Assembly: GCA_035048815.1 (NCBI GenBank)
Contig: JAUCBN010000029.1
Coordinates: 15,988,501 to 16,052,500 of the forward strand
Reading direction: 5' to 3'
DNA: 64,000 bases
Origin: Abelmoschus esculentus
Lineage: Eukaryota > Streptophyta > Magnoliopsida > Malvales > Malvaceae
The stretch's first letter is position 1. Every line of letters starts with the position of its first letter. Shown here one piece after another: positions 1 to 11,522 of the stretch. The notes under the pieces were generated by a model. That model had not been told where the DNA came from and did not search any database. It was given only the letters and a program-made list of their open reading frames with translations. The translations under genes were made by a program, and so were the position numbers.

Positions 1-303
1 TCAAAAGTAACATGTCATCATCGATACAATAAAATCATTGATGATAACGATTATCGTAGAAACAAACAACAGTCACATGTATATAATTTAACGATCATAG
101 CAATCAATGATTATAACGATCTATATTTTTGAGTCAACGTAGACATTGACCTTCATGTTTAGTTAGATAACTAGACCTTTGTATAAGTATTTTTTATTCT
201 TAACCCGCTTCATCAACATCTCTATTACCGATATAATATTTGAAAAACTTCGATTAAATTCTCATCACGTGAGCAAAGACCTATTATATCGATAATTTTA
301 GTG

Positions 304-424
304 AGATATTACACTCCATAAAAATAATTAAGAGAATAAGAAGAAATGGTGCACATTTAAGGTGTTATAGCAAAATCTACAATGTTAAAGGTATAACGTC
401 ACTTTCATTTAATGTTATCCCTTA
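304..424. repeat. Left arm of a foldback repeat split by the Copia element
   Basis: This arm reads as a diverged reverse complement of 5284-5395. Shared blocks include GATATT(A/G)CACTC(C/T)ATAAAA at the outer side, an ATTTAAG(G/A)TGTTA block in the middle, and GTTATCCC at the inner side. The two arms flank the whole Copia insertion, so the retrotransposon probably landed in the loop of an older MITE-like foldback element. The outer ends of that element are not clear. Bases 1-303 are AT-rich DNA in which I see no gene. Confidence 0.5.
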
Positions 425-425
425 T

Positions 426-623
426 TGTTAAGCATATAAGCTTGTACACGTGTAAAGAATTGAGTGTAGGGAGGTTTAGTTTTAGTTTAAGCAGTTAAGG
501 TTGTTAACCTTAACAACCCTACTTCCAGATTGTTCTTTGTAACTATATAAACATGTATAAGTTGTTCAGCTGTAATACAAGAAAGTTCATCATCTTTTCT
601 TTAGTTTGCTGAGTTTCCTTTCA
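426..623 (+). repeat. 5' LTR of the Copia element
   Basis: The 198-bp repeat starts TGTTAAGC and ends CTTTCA. It contains a probable TATA box (ACTATATAAAC, about 541-551) and a short perfect inverted repeat, AAGGTTGTTAACCTT, at about 497-511. It is identical to the 3' copy except at position 483. The first 18 nt of the long gag frame begin inside it only through a non-ATG codon and are not translated. Confidence 0.97.
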
Positions 624-640
624 TGGTATCAGTCGCTGGA
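624..640 (+). other. Copia primer-binding site
   Basis: TGGTATCAG starts immediately after the 5' LTR. It is the usual Copia primer-binding sequence complementary to the 3' end of initiator methionine tRNA, used to prime minus-strand synthesis. Confidence 0.85.
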
Positions 641-668
641 GGATCTGGGTAGCTACGTTTTTGAGTTC

Positions 669-3600
669 ATGGCGCTACGCTCTGATGATGTTCAGGATAC
701 TGCTATGTTTCCTGGGGTGCAGTTTGAGTATTCTTCTAAGCATGATCGAGTGTTCACAAACAAGAAAGTGAATGTGGTGCTAGATGAGTACAACTATCAG
801 CTATGGAAACAACAGGTGCTGCTCACGGTTCGAAGTCACAGGCTCGAAAAGATGTTGCTTGGTGCTCTAAAGAAGCCATCTGAGACGATTCTAGTTGTTG
901 GTGAACTAGTTTTGAACGATGACTATGAAGAATATGTGACTCAAGACAGTGCATTGACTTCTTGGCTGTTGTCCACGATTAGTGCGCACCTTCTTTCTCA
1001 GTTTGTTGGTGCTGAGACGGCTGCAGAAATCTGGCAAACAGTGTTGCAATTCTTTGCAAATAAATCCACTACCTCAGTTATGGGGCTTCATTCCAAGTTG
1101 CATTCTTTAAAAAAGGGAGATGAAAGCATGCGAGTCTATCTTTCACGAGTAAAGGAGGTGTGTCATGCATTGGCTTCATGTGGTAGTCCCATGTCACAAG
1201 TGCAGCAAATTGCGAGTATCTTGAATGGGCTGCCTAGTAAGGGGTCTTTTTCGATTGAGAATGTTTGTACCATTTTAATTGATGCAGAAGCACAAATATT
1301 GAATTTTTCGCAGAGTGATCTTTTGCCTATGAGTGTTAACATGGTTAAAGGTGGAACCACAGGTTCTGCTGAATTTCAAGAAGGTCCCAAGAATGTGGTT
1401 TCTAATGGGTATAATGCAGGCAGATATGCTGGTCGAGGTAGAGGAAGATCGAGATTGCAATGTCAACTATGTGGTAAAACTGGTCACTTAGTTGACAGAT
1501 GTTGGCATAGGTTTGATCAAAGTTTTATTGGGGTGTCAGCTACCAGAAGGGATCAGTTTCGAGATGGGTTTGGTTCAACTTCAGCTCATTGTAACTGCTG
1601 TATTCGAGAGTTACCAGTTGAGGCTCAAGATGGAGTTTTGTCACAAGCACATGGCTTGACAGCTTCACAAGATCATTGGGTGGTGGACTCAGGTGCAACG
1701 CACCATGTCACACCAGATTCGACAAAGGTTATGCATGGTACTGAGTGCAATGGTCCTGGTAAGTTGACTATAGCTAATGGCAGGTCATTAGATGTTCAAG
1801 TAGTTGGGCAATCAGTCTTAAATACTACGAATAAGCTGCTGTTGTTATACAATTTGCTTCATGTCCCTAACATAACAAAGAACTTGCTTTCGGTGTCTAA
1901 GCTTGCTAGGGACAACCACGTGTTTTTGGAGTTTCATGCTAAGCAATGCTATGTTCGAGATGAAGACACTGGACAAGTCCTACTACAAGGGATCGAGAGT
2001 GAAGGGATTTATCATTTTACTACTGCAAAGGGAAGTCGTAGGTGCAACAAACCTGAGGTCAGTCTTGTTTCAGGATCAGTTAGTCCTTATGAGCTGTGAC
2101 ATAGGAGACTTGGGCATCCAGCTGAGACATATTAGTTCAAGCTTGTAAAGTTGCAAATGTAACAATTTCTAAAGGAATGAATAAAATGTGTGGTGCTTGT
2201 TGTCAAGGGAAGAGTCACAAGCTACCATTTACTGCTTCAGAAACAGTGTACACTGCTCCATTTGAGCTCGTTTTTACTGATATTTGGGGTCCCGCTCACA
2301 TAACTTCTAATGGATATACATATTATGTTGCATTTGTAGATGCATACTCTCGACATACATGGCTTTACTTACTAAAGGATAGGGCTCAGGTGATTCAGGC
2401 TTTTCAACTGTTTAAGCAAATGGTACAAACACAGTTTAATGTTTCAATCAAGGCAGTTCAGAGTGACTGAGGAGGAGAGTATCGTGGATTGTCCACTATT
2501 CTTCTCAAGGAAGACATTGTTCATAGGGTTACGTGTCCTCATACTTCCCAGTAGAATGGGATAGTTGAGAGGAAACACAGGCATATGATTGAATTAGCTT
2601 TGGTGTTGTTGTCTCAGGCAAGCATGCCACTAAAATTCTGGGCATATGCTGTAATATCAGCAGTTTACCTAATTAACAGACTCCCAACAAAGGTGTTGAA
2701 CAATATGTCTCCATTTCAGAAGTTGTTTGGAAAGATTCCTGAGTATCATTGGCTGAAAGTCTTTGGTTGTCAATGTTTTCCCCATCTCAGGCCCTTCCAC
2801 AAGCATAAGCTCGAGTATCGATCCCAGTCATATACTTTTCTTGGTTATAGTCCTCAGCACAAGGGATACCAGTGCTTAGCAGGTGATGGTCGAGTTTATG
2901 TATCGAGGCATGTGGTTTTTAATGAAGGTAGTTTTCCATTTGCAGGTGTGACTGATCCAGTTAAAGGGACTAGATGTCAGTGTTCGAATGAGCTACATTC
3001 TTTTCCAACACAGATGAGAGATCGAAAGAAGAGAAGGTCAGAAGGTACACACTCAGGAGGGAATGCTGCTCATCATTCCGCAGCTAACAGTGGTGCTGAT
3101 GTTAATCTTAGTAATAGCATGAGTCCCAGTTTTCATACATAACCTCGTGGTGCTGAGGAGAACAATGGTCATTCTCCTACAGAGGTGCTTTCTGAGCATA
3201 ATGAGTATCAATTTCCAGCAGAAGAAGCAGATGTGCAACCTGGAGGAGCTGAGCCTGATGTGCAACCTGGAAGAGCTGAGCCTGTTGAGTCACATGAAAT
3301 AACACCAGGAGATGTACCACCTGAGTCAGTGTTCTTGTCAGCACCACTAGAGAATCGACATCCCATGTTAACTCGAAGCAAATGTGGAATATTCAAGCCA
3401 AAAATGTTTTTGGCTACGTGTGATAGTGAAGTTGAGCCTGTATGCATATAGGAAGCCATGAAGTCTAATAGTTGGAGAGCTGCAGTTGAGGCAGAAATGG
3501 AAGCACTCAGAAGGAATGAAACCTGGGAGCTTCAAAGATTACCTGAGGGTCGATCAGCTGTGAGTTGTAAGTGGTTGTTTAAACTCAAAAGGAATGCAGA

Positions 3601-4984
3601 TGGAACTGTTCAAAGGCACAAAGCCAGATTAGTGGCTAGAGGATTTTCTCAAATTCCAGGCCAGGATTATCAAGACACTTTCAGTCCTGTCCTTAAACCT
3701 GCAACTTTAAATGTTGTACTGGCAGTTGCAGTCACAAAGAACTGGAAGTTGAGACAGGTAGATGTTAATAATGCTTTCCTCAATGGGGATCTAAGTGAGG
3801 ATGTGTTTATGCAGCAGCCACCAGGGTTTGAAGAACGAGATGCAAGTGGAAATCTTCTTGTATGCAAATTAAAGAAAGCTCTTTATGAGCTTAAGCAGGC
3901 TCCTCATAACTGGCATGACAAGTTGAAGAGTTGTTTGTTACAACTTGGGTTCCAGGAGTCACAAGCAGATGTGTCTTTGTTTGTCAAAGATGATGCAGGA
4001 GTAAAGACTTACATGCTGGTGTACGTGGATGACATAGTCATCACTGGTCAAGATGACAATACAGTAGAGGAAGTGGTGAGACTGTTGCATGGAAGGTTTT
4101 CGTTAAAGAACATGGGAGAGTTGCATTATTTTCTGGGTATCGAGGTTGTAAGAGATGAGAAAGGGTTGATGCTGACTCAAAAGAAATATATAATGGATTT
4201 GTTGAATAAGACAAATATGCAGCAGGCAGGTGCAACACCAACACCAATGGTGGTGTCCTCAAAAGCATCAGCAGAAGAAAGTGATTTGCTAACTAATCCA
4301 AGTGAATACAGGAGCATTATAGGGGCGCTGTTATATGCATGTCACACGCGACCAGACATAGCATTCAGTGTGAACAAGTTGGCTCAGTATATGCATGCCC
4401 CTCATGAAATACACATGGTTGCTGTGAAAAGGTTGCTTAGGTACTTGGTGGGTACGATGGACTATGGGCTCTTTTTTATAGCAGCATCAGCTAAGTCAGA
4501 AGTAGTTGCATTTGCAGATGCTGATTGGGAAGAAAGTCATGAGGATCGTAGGTCGATTACAGGTTATTGTGTGTATGTTGGTGATAGTTTGGTTTCATGG
4601 CAGTCACGAAAATAGAAGACTGTTTCTAGATCGACCATGGAGGCAGAATATATGAGTGTTGCTGATGCAACGTCAGAAGTTATGTGGATAGATGCACTTC
4701 TAAAAGACATGGGAGTTGTTCAGAAAGAAGTCCCAGTGGTCTGGTGTGATAACAAAGGAGCTATAGCATTGAGTGCCAACTCAGTGTATTATTCAAAGTC
4801 TAAGCATGTAGACTTGGATGTTCATTTTGTCCGAGAAAAGGTTGCAGCAGGAAGAGTTCAAATCAATTATGTACCAGCTGAGTTCCAGACAGCAGATGGG
4901 CTTACAAAGCCACTGTCGAAACCATATTTTGAGAGGTACAGACAAAAGGTTTGTGTTCAAGCCTTGAACGGTCGACAAGGGTGA
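669..4984 (+). pseudogene. Copia gag-pol polyprotein, broken
   Basis: The first ATG in the gag frame is at 669. Visible domains in order are: gag; a CX2CX4HX4C zinc knuckle (about 1459-1501); an aspartic protease with DSGA (1685-1696); a GAG-pre-integrase His/Cys region (about 2100-2200); the integrase core (2250-2650); reverse transcriptase with YVDD at 4022-4033; and RNase H ending at 4984. Breaks are a TGA at 2097-2099, a frame change between about 2133 and 2177 with a TAG at 2133-2135, TGA at 2468, TAG at 2552, TAA at 3140, TAG at 3449 and TAG at 4613. From 2177 to 4984 one frame is kept apart from the stops. Several stops fit C-to-T or G-to-A transitions, as expected for a methylated source copy. 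It cannot make a full polyprotein. Confidence 0.95.
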
Positions 4985-4990
4985 GAAAGT

Positions 4991-4998
4991 GAGGGGAA
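4991..4998 (+). other. Copia polypurine tract
   Basis: GAGGGGAA directly precedes the TG of the 3' LTR and follows the RNase H stop codon by a few bases. This is the expected position for the plus-strand primer. Confidence 0.8.
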
Positions 4999-5196
4999 TG
5001 TTAAGCATATAAGCTTGTACACGTGTAAAGAATTGAGTGTAGGGAGGTTTAGTTTCAGTTTAAGCAGTTAAGGTTGTTAACCTTAACAACCCTACTTCCA
5101 GATTGTTCTTTGTAACTATATAAACATGTATAAGTTGTTCAGCTGTAATACAAGAAAGTTCATCATCTTTTCTTTAGTTTGCTGAGTTTCCTTTCA
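4999..5196 (+). repeat. 3' LTR of the Copia element
   Basis: 198 bp, identical to 426-623 except for C at 5056 where the 5' copy has T. It is followed by the CTTAT target duplication. Confidence 0.97.
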
Positions 5197-5283
5197 CTTA
5201 TCATCCCCATCTTAATATTTTTTACGTGCTTCAATAGATAAATTTACTGTAACTTCATATATAGGATAACATTTTTTAAAAAA

Positions 5284-5395
5284 ACATTAAAAAGGGATAA
5301 CGTTATGTTCTTAACACTGTAAATTTTATCGTAACATCTTAAATACATATTACTTTCCTTTTATCCTCGTAATTTTTTTTATAGAGTGCAATATC
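5284..5395. repeat. Right arm of the foldback repeat around the Copia element
   Basis: Reverse complement of the 304-424 arm, diverged. GGGATAACGTTAT at about 5294 pairs with the GTTATCCC block just left of the Copia element, and GAGTGCAATATC at about 5384 pairs with GATATTACACTC at 304. The rest of 5202-5740 is AT-rich spacer with no gene that I can see. Confidence 0.5.
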
Positions 5396-5978
5396 ATAAT
5401 AAAATAACCCATTATATCAAACGGTACTTTTTGAGAAACATATCACACTTTTGTTTTGCATATAAGAAAATGTTATTCTCGTAAATAATTTTCTTAATCT
5501 CATCTAATTTCAAAATATTATTTTTAAAAAGTGTATTTCATTCTATAATATTTTTTTATGATTTATTATAATTGTTGCGATAAAAGTGAAAATCGATAAA
5601 ACTACTCGACGACTTCGACAAGTAAAATTTCATTTATTAAAAAAATAAATTACAAAATAAAAATATTAATCACGATATTGCAATATATTACCAGTTTTAT
5701 ATTGATAAATAATTAAAAATAAAACCCTTTCAAGTTTTAAGTGAAAATCCGGACCCTTGTTTGTTGGTTCCACCATTCGAGGACCGACACGTGGCAATGG
5801 AAAGTTCAGTTGGCTTGAATGGCAGGTGAAAGTATCCCGCTTTCCCCAACGAACAACTCATTCACTAAGAAAACAAGCAATTCCCCAATCCCCATTCGTT
5901 AAGAGATTCGAAGAATGTTTCACTAATTTGATTTCTTAGGGTTTTTCTCAGATCAAAGGGAAAAAGGTGAACCAAAAA

Positions 5979-7980
5979 ATGTCGAGAAATGGAGAGCCAG
6001 AGGGGAGTGAGCCAGTGCTGCCGAGACCGCCTTCAAGCGCCATAATAAGGCCGAGACCCGACCCGTTTCTGGTGGTTTGCCGGTCCTTTAGCCTCATAAC
6101 ATCTCTCACCGCCATTCTCTGCATTGCCGTCAATGTTCTCTCTGCTGTTCGATCTTTCAAGAATGAATCCGATGTATGTATACTTTATTATTAGTAGTAG
6201 TATTTTTCTTTCTTTCGCTATAATAAGTTTGGAGTTTTAACCCCATTTTTTTCCCTTTATCCCTAAATTAGGTTTTCGATGGGATTTTCCGGTGTTACGC
6301 GGTTGTAATTGCTTTCTTTGTGGTTCTGGCGGAAACAGAATGGAAATTCATAATCAAGTTCTGGAAGGTTGGGGATTTTCTTTTCGGAAGGAGAATTTAT
6401 ATCCTCCAAGGTGATATGATATTTAATTTCAGATTAATCGTCAAATGCTGAATTTTTTCAACATAAATATGCAGATTTTGGAGTACTGGGTTGGTAGGGG
6501 TATGCTTCAAATCTTGTATGTCTTACATTGCAGTAAGATTTTTATTTTTTTTACCCTGTAATACCAAATTTTTAGTTTGCAATAATACTTGCTTTTACAA
6601 TTTTTCGTTGAATAATCACACTTCAAAAGAAAAAAACTTCTTTCTAAATTTTGTGTTACTCCTTCAGTGTTGCAGTTATGACGAGAGCTTTCCCTGATTA
6701 TTCGGAAAGGAAACGGGATCTTGTTCTTCTTCAAAACATAGCGAGCTATCTGCTCCTTGCTTGCGGTTTAGTCTATGTCTTTTCGGTAAGATAATGAACG
6801 TAACATCTTATGTTGCTGCGAGATTTTCTAGGCTAAATCAACCGTGTCCCACAGGTTCATTTAGACGCATCTAACTTAATTGGATATGAAGGTTGAAGGA
6901 ATACTGGCTAAGATTATGATCCATAATAATTCAACTAAAGTACAGATTTACTGTTTCCTTTTTCTTTAATCTTGTTTATAAGTGTGGTTTTAGTTTCATG
7001 TGTCTATCCATTGGCTAATTGTTTCAACAGTTACTATATTTTAGGGCTACGTTCCTCGGATTAGGATGTGTGTCGTGTAACCGTGTTGGATACATGTCTT
7101 GTCTAATATGGGTATGTTTGAACTTTTGCAAGTTTTTTCCCCATGTATCTGGATGACATGATCCTCTGTGTCTGAAAATATGTCCAACATGGGTGTTGCA
7201 TATTGATAGTTCAAGAAAAAATGAAGAATTGAAGCAACAGAGGTTTAAGGTTTATTATCTACTTTCATGTCTTGAAAATATGGTTTGGCTTGAGTTGAGT
7301 TAATGTTTACTACTTGATTGTCCTGATGATTTTTCAGGGACTCTTATGCATTGGCTTGCTCAAACGTTCACGCCAGGAAAAGGAAATTACAAGGGAACAA
7401 GCAGTTAAGGATTTGGAGGTAAGTTATGAGACTTTATAGCCGGCCTTTCAGTCTACATCTTGTCCTGATGATTGTTTTTTTATATGTTTTATTTTGTTTG
7501 ATCAATTAGAAGCCTAGGGCTAATCATACTTTGAATGCCTCTTTAAGGAATCAAACCTCTCCAATCACATTATATGAACTGTAAGAACATATTGTTTCAG
7601 TGCATTTCATGTTACTTTGATCGGATATCGAGCACCAATTAAGGAATATTTAAGTATCATTTCAAGAAAGTCTTGACATTTAACACATTACTTTAACTCA
7701 ATTCAAGAATTAAGTATTGCATTGATAACATAGCATTGGTGAACATTTCTCTAAGATATATATTGATATACTTACACCTTAACACGACGATGAATATCGG
7801 AGATTTATATGTAATTACAGGCCAATACTGTGAACGTATTGACTTTGATGTACATCTTATTCCTTTTGTTTTCCAGAACAAAGAAAAAGAAACTACAATA
7901 ATCGCATTGACTCTGATGTGCAGGGATTGGAGAGACGAAGAGAAGAACTCGAACAAATGCTGTTGGCAGAGAGGACATGA
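5979..7980 (+). CDS. TVP15-like COPI-associated Golgi membrane protein
   Basis: Six exons join in phase: 5979-6173, 6272-6367, 6475-6515, 6668-6785, 7338-7418 and 7924-7980, giving 195 residues. All junctions are GT-AG. The product has a short polar, proline-rich N-terminus (MSRNGEPEGSEP) and about four hydrophobic segments: residues 33-52, 69-85, a stretch around the exon 3/4 junction, and 126-145. The C-terminal tail is charged and helical, rich in R, E and K. This matches the plant COPI_assoc/TVP15 family of small four-pass membrane proteins tied to Golgi vesicle traffic; the exact biochemical role is not established. The ATG at 5979 is chosen over the upstream in-frame GTG. A G-box-like CACGTGGC lies near 5788, about 190 bp upstream. 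It is convergent with the next gene, with 3' ends near 8.2-8.4 kb. Confidence 0.85.
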
Positions 7981-8794
7981 GAGGACGTGTGGGATTAAGT
8001 GAATGATGGTCGCATGGGACATCTTGATCCTGTTGTGTATCGAGCTTTCTTCAGGGCAGAGGGTAGGTAAGGGACCTCACACCAACAGTTCAGCTTGAAA
8101 ATGCTTACGTGTACTCTTGTCTGATGCTTTCTTCAAGTAGGAGACTAAGAAGTAGCAGTTTCCTGTAAGATTCTTTCGGATTGTCATATTAAATAATTTG
8201 CTAACATTTCTGATTCAGAACCTTCGTGTTGTCTTCTCTTCTATTTATGGGTAAACTACACTAGATACTACTAAATTTTAAGTTTAATATCGATTATATC
8301 TCTAAATTAAAAATTAATATTATTTTAACACTGAATTTTAATTTAAATTTCAAAGAACTTTATCTTAAAATTTATTTTTTTAATAGATAAATCGGATCAG
8401 GACTTTAAAATATGAACTTTAGACCTTAGTTGAAACAAAATAGCTCTGAGCACAAACAAGATTTCCCAATCATGACAAACCATAACAAGGCCTAAACCAA
8501 CACCAAAGATAGACACTAAAGTAGAAGAGAGCCAAGATTTCAACATCTTAAAAGTAATACAATATGTTTTGCTGAATAGTAGCATAGCTGCAAGTTCAGC
8601 AGATATTGGGTTCATTCATTAGAGGTTGAATATTTGCTGAACTGCATCTGCACCACTAGGAGAATCATATAAGTGTTGTAGGCCATTTTTAATATATAAA
8701 TTCAACGTGGTTTCAAAAAGTTTCCACATAATTCTGGAAAACAGTCTTGATTTCTTCATGGTACTGTAGACCAAGCACTAACCTAGAACAATAC

Positions 8795-10669
8795 TCATTT
8801 CGGGTCTTTCTTCTCAGATGAACTTGAATTTTGAGCGTATTTTTTGAGCCATTTCTGCTTGTTCTTCTCGGATTCATTTTGTTTTTTGGAGAATTCTGTT
8901 AACCCTTGTCTCAATGCTCCAAGACTAACCCCGTTATCCACATAAATGCTTGTTACTCCCATCTTGGCGACCTGCCATTGTCATTACAAATTCTGCTAAG
9001 GGAAATATGCATACCAATGCAGTCCTCCATACCAATAACATAAGTCCATAACTGTAACAAAAAGAGTATAAGGTTCTTAAAATCACAACGCATAGACGTA
9101 CAAGATCCAAGTATCCAACTCCGTGAAATACCACCTACGTTACCTGAATTTAGATGTCAATCTTAGATATATGTCCAGTACAAGCAAGCTCAAATTTCTC
9201 TAAGTGTTTTTATAGTCCTTGAAGGGTCATATCCACATATCCAGATACATCTCGGATGTAAGTATTGATACTTGTACTTTAAGAAACATGAAGAGTTGGA
9301 GTAACGTAGAATACTACGAGGTGAGCAGAAAGAAGAGGCAAACGGAGAAAATAGAAAAACACATTCTTACAGCTTCTATGTTCCTGTTCTCATCATCAAA
9401 AAAGAGCATTGAGTTGAAGGGAATCCCAGTCCTTGAGTGAATTCTTTGGAAATGATCTGTCTTGTGTGTCCAGCTGGAAAAAATTTCCTGAATGGTCCAA
9501 ATGAAGAAGAATTGAATGTGATTGCGACACGGAAAAAAGAGAATGGATTACGATTTGTCCAATTACTATGAAATTCAAGTCTTTGCTATCAGAAATGTCA
9601 TGACAAACAGACCCCCAAACCATTTAATTATTAATAGGCAACAAAATCCCAACTTGTAGTTGACCATCCACTTCTAAACAAGCTGTTTGACTATTATATT
9701 ACAAAGAAAATACATATATGAGAAAAATCTCCATCAACAGTCAGTATCAGAAGTCTATTGTCTACCATAAAGTAAGAAATTGCGTTTATATAAATATTTA
9801 AAAGTACACCCACACGGCCACACCGGTAGCTATTTACTCAGAAATTAGTGTAAAAACCAGGTACTTTGAGACAAATTGAAGAGTCAAGGAGCAACATTGA
9901 TTGCGAGTAAAGGATAAACACTTCCAGGGTCCTAATGCACACTCACACATAGGGAGAAAGGATTCCAACCGACTAACCTTAGCAACAAATAGAGACTTGA
10001 TGTTCAGTTTGTCAAGAAATGTGTTGGCTATATCAGCAGTAGGAGACCTAGAGGCAACAGCTAGATCAATCCCTTTTTCCTTGAGTGCAGCTATTATGCC
10101 TTTAACATGGGGGTACAACGACGGCATTTCGCGTTTGGATAGACACTCACTGAAGAAACCAACCATTAGCCATTAAAAATGACAACCCAATCTAACAAAA
10201 AAATGTCTTTTTCCTGTCTGGAATGGAAAGAAACAGAGCACGAGACAGATACAAAGGGTAATAATACCGTAAGTAGCCATATTTGTCACACAAACAAGAT
10301 TGAAACAGATGAAAATCCCACGTTCATTTCAATTGTAAACAATTAAATAAGTAAACACAGAAAATTCCTTTGTTTATCAACAGTTCGTGTGTAACAAACA
10401 TGATTATGCCCTGATTTAAAGGATTAATACTATGCACAGATAAGATCAAAGATAAAATATCTGCTGAGGGTTTTAACTTTTAATTCCATTCAATATGGTG
10501 AAAATATTAACAAGAAATAAAACCCAGAAAAGTAGAAGTAGAGAGGCGAGAAATGGAACCAGTAGAAAGGCCAGAGAGTATAATCAAGATCGAAAACCAC
10601 CAAACGAGGAAGAATTTGGAACATCCCGATTATCCCCATCGCTTCTTCTTTTACTTTCTCGTCTCCCAT
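8795..10669 (-). CDS. MDP1: Magnesium-dependent phosphatase 1 (HAD superfamily)
   Basis: Four exons on the minus strand join in phase: 10560-10669, 9978-10149, 9371-9487 and 8795-8971, giving 191 residues with GT-AG introns. HAD motif I is VFDLDYTLWPF, with D27 as nucleophile and D29 as acid/base. Motif II lies in VASRSPTADIANTFL and motif IV is FFDDENRNI. The segment SKREMPSLYPHVKGII is typical of plant MDP-1. The family dephosphorylates phosphotyrosine, sugar phosphates or protein-bound fructosamine phosphates with Mg2+; the substrate here cannot be told. The C-terminal 25 residues are Lys/Glu/Ser-rich and variable. Codon 37 is split TG/T across intron 1. The ATG at 10669 gives the usual plant N-terminus. 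Bases 8400-8794 are probably its 3' UTR and spacer. Confidence 0.9.
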
Positions 10670-10839
10670 CGTTTGGGACTTTCCTTTCCCTTCTCTCTAT
10701 GGTTGTTGAAATGAGTGCAAACGAGAGAGAAGAAGAGAGTGAGAATTTGGGACGTTGAATCAAAGCTGGTTTTGGATCAAATTCCACCATGGTTCATTTC
10801 TTCACTTTATTGTATGCGTAAAGGTGGCTAAACTGGTAG

Positions 10840-10890
10840 GATAGACCGGCCCATCAAGGTCTAGATTTGCGTTTTCTACTCGGCCCAACA
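10840..10890 (-). promoter_or_regulatory. Site II-like GGCCCA elements upstream of MDP1
   Basis: Two GGCCCA hexamers (in CCGGCCCATC and TCGGCCCAAC) read TGGGCC on the minus strand, about 180-215 bp before the MDP1 start codon. Site II elements are common in promoters of constitutively expressed plant genes and bind TCP factors. The assignment to MDP1 is inference from position. Confidence 0.5.
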
Positions 10891-10909
10891 AGCTCTTCTT
10901 GGCATTAGA

Positions 10910-11520
10910 CTTTTTTTGAAGTTTACGTGAACATAATTTTCATATAAACAAAGAACAAATATTCGATATATTATTGGTGTAGACTTTAGTTTATAAGCAT
11001 GCTTATTTTAAGAGATTAAGATTTTAAATTTTAGTTTAAATTTAAATTTTAGGGATTCTGTTTTAAATTTAGAGTAAATAGATTTTAATCAAAGTTATAA
11101 ATCAAATACAATAAAAATAATATACGTACGAACAAAAAAATTATCCTTAAGTATACCTTTTATTATGTTTTACACTAAAAAAACATAAAAAAAAAATAAA
11201 TTATAAACTATAACCTTAAATTTTAAATTAACTCTCTGTTAAAAATTATATTCTAATTCAATTGGGACCAAATTCTTGTTCAATTTAATCCAAACTTACC
11301 CGCAACTGAAGTTGGATAAAGCATTTAAAGAAGTTACAATGAAAAAATTTTACATGAAAAATGCACTTTGAGCTTTTCATTGTAAATATAATATTCGATC
11401 AGAATTAATTAATAGATCGAATATATGTGATTATAAAATATAATGCAAAAGCAATTTGAAGCTTTTTTCTTTTTTTTGACAATTGTATTGCATGAGAGGG
11501 CGAACATGTTTGAAAAACTT
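10910..11520. other. AT-rich spacer between MDP1 and GDI
   Basis: Long runs of A/T with several near-repeats of TTTAAATTTTA. No coding signal or RNA gene is visible. Confidence 0.6.
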
Positions 11521-11522
11521 GT

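Larger units (their letters stand above)
426..5196 (+). mobile_element. Complete Ty1/Copia LTR retrotransposon, coding region dead
   Basis: The element is bounded by two 198-bp LTRs starting TG and ending CA, and flanked by a perfect 5-bp target duplication CTTAT (421-425 and 5197-5201). A primer-binding site follows the 5' LTR and a purine tract precedes the 3' LTR. The coding order is gag, protease, integrase, reverse transcriptase, RNase H, which defines the Copia (Pseudoviridae-type) group. The two LTRs differ at one base by eye (T483 against C5056), which normally means a young insertion, yet the coding region carries several stops and a frameshift. Size is 4,771 bp, normal for a plant Copia element. 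Confidence 0.97.

Noticed and set aside
1163..1466. Minus-strand open frames inside the Copia gag
   Set aside because: They are mirror frames of the coding strand, with no start context or domain.
5757..5939. Open frame just upstream of the TVP15-like gene
   Set aside because: No recognisable protein features; it lies in the expected promoter and 5' UTR of the gene starting at 5979.
8397..8615. Hydrophobic 72-codon minus-strand frame
   Set aside because: It lies in the likely 3' UTR of MDP1, has no homology I recognise, and its composition is ordinary.
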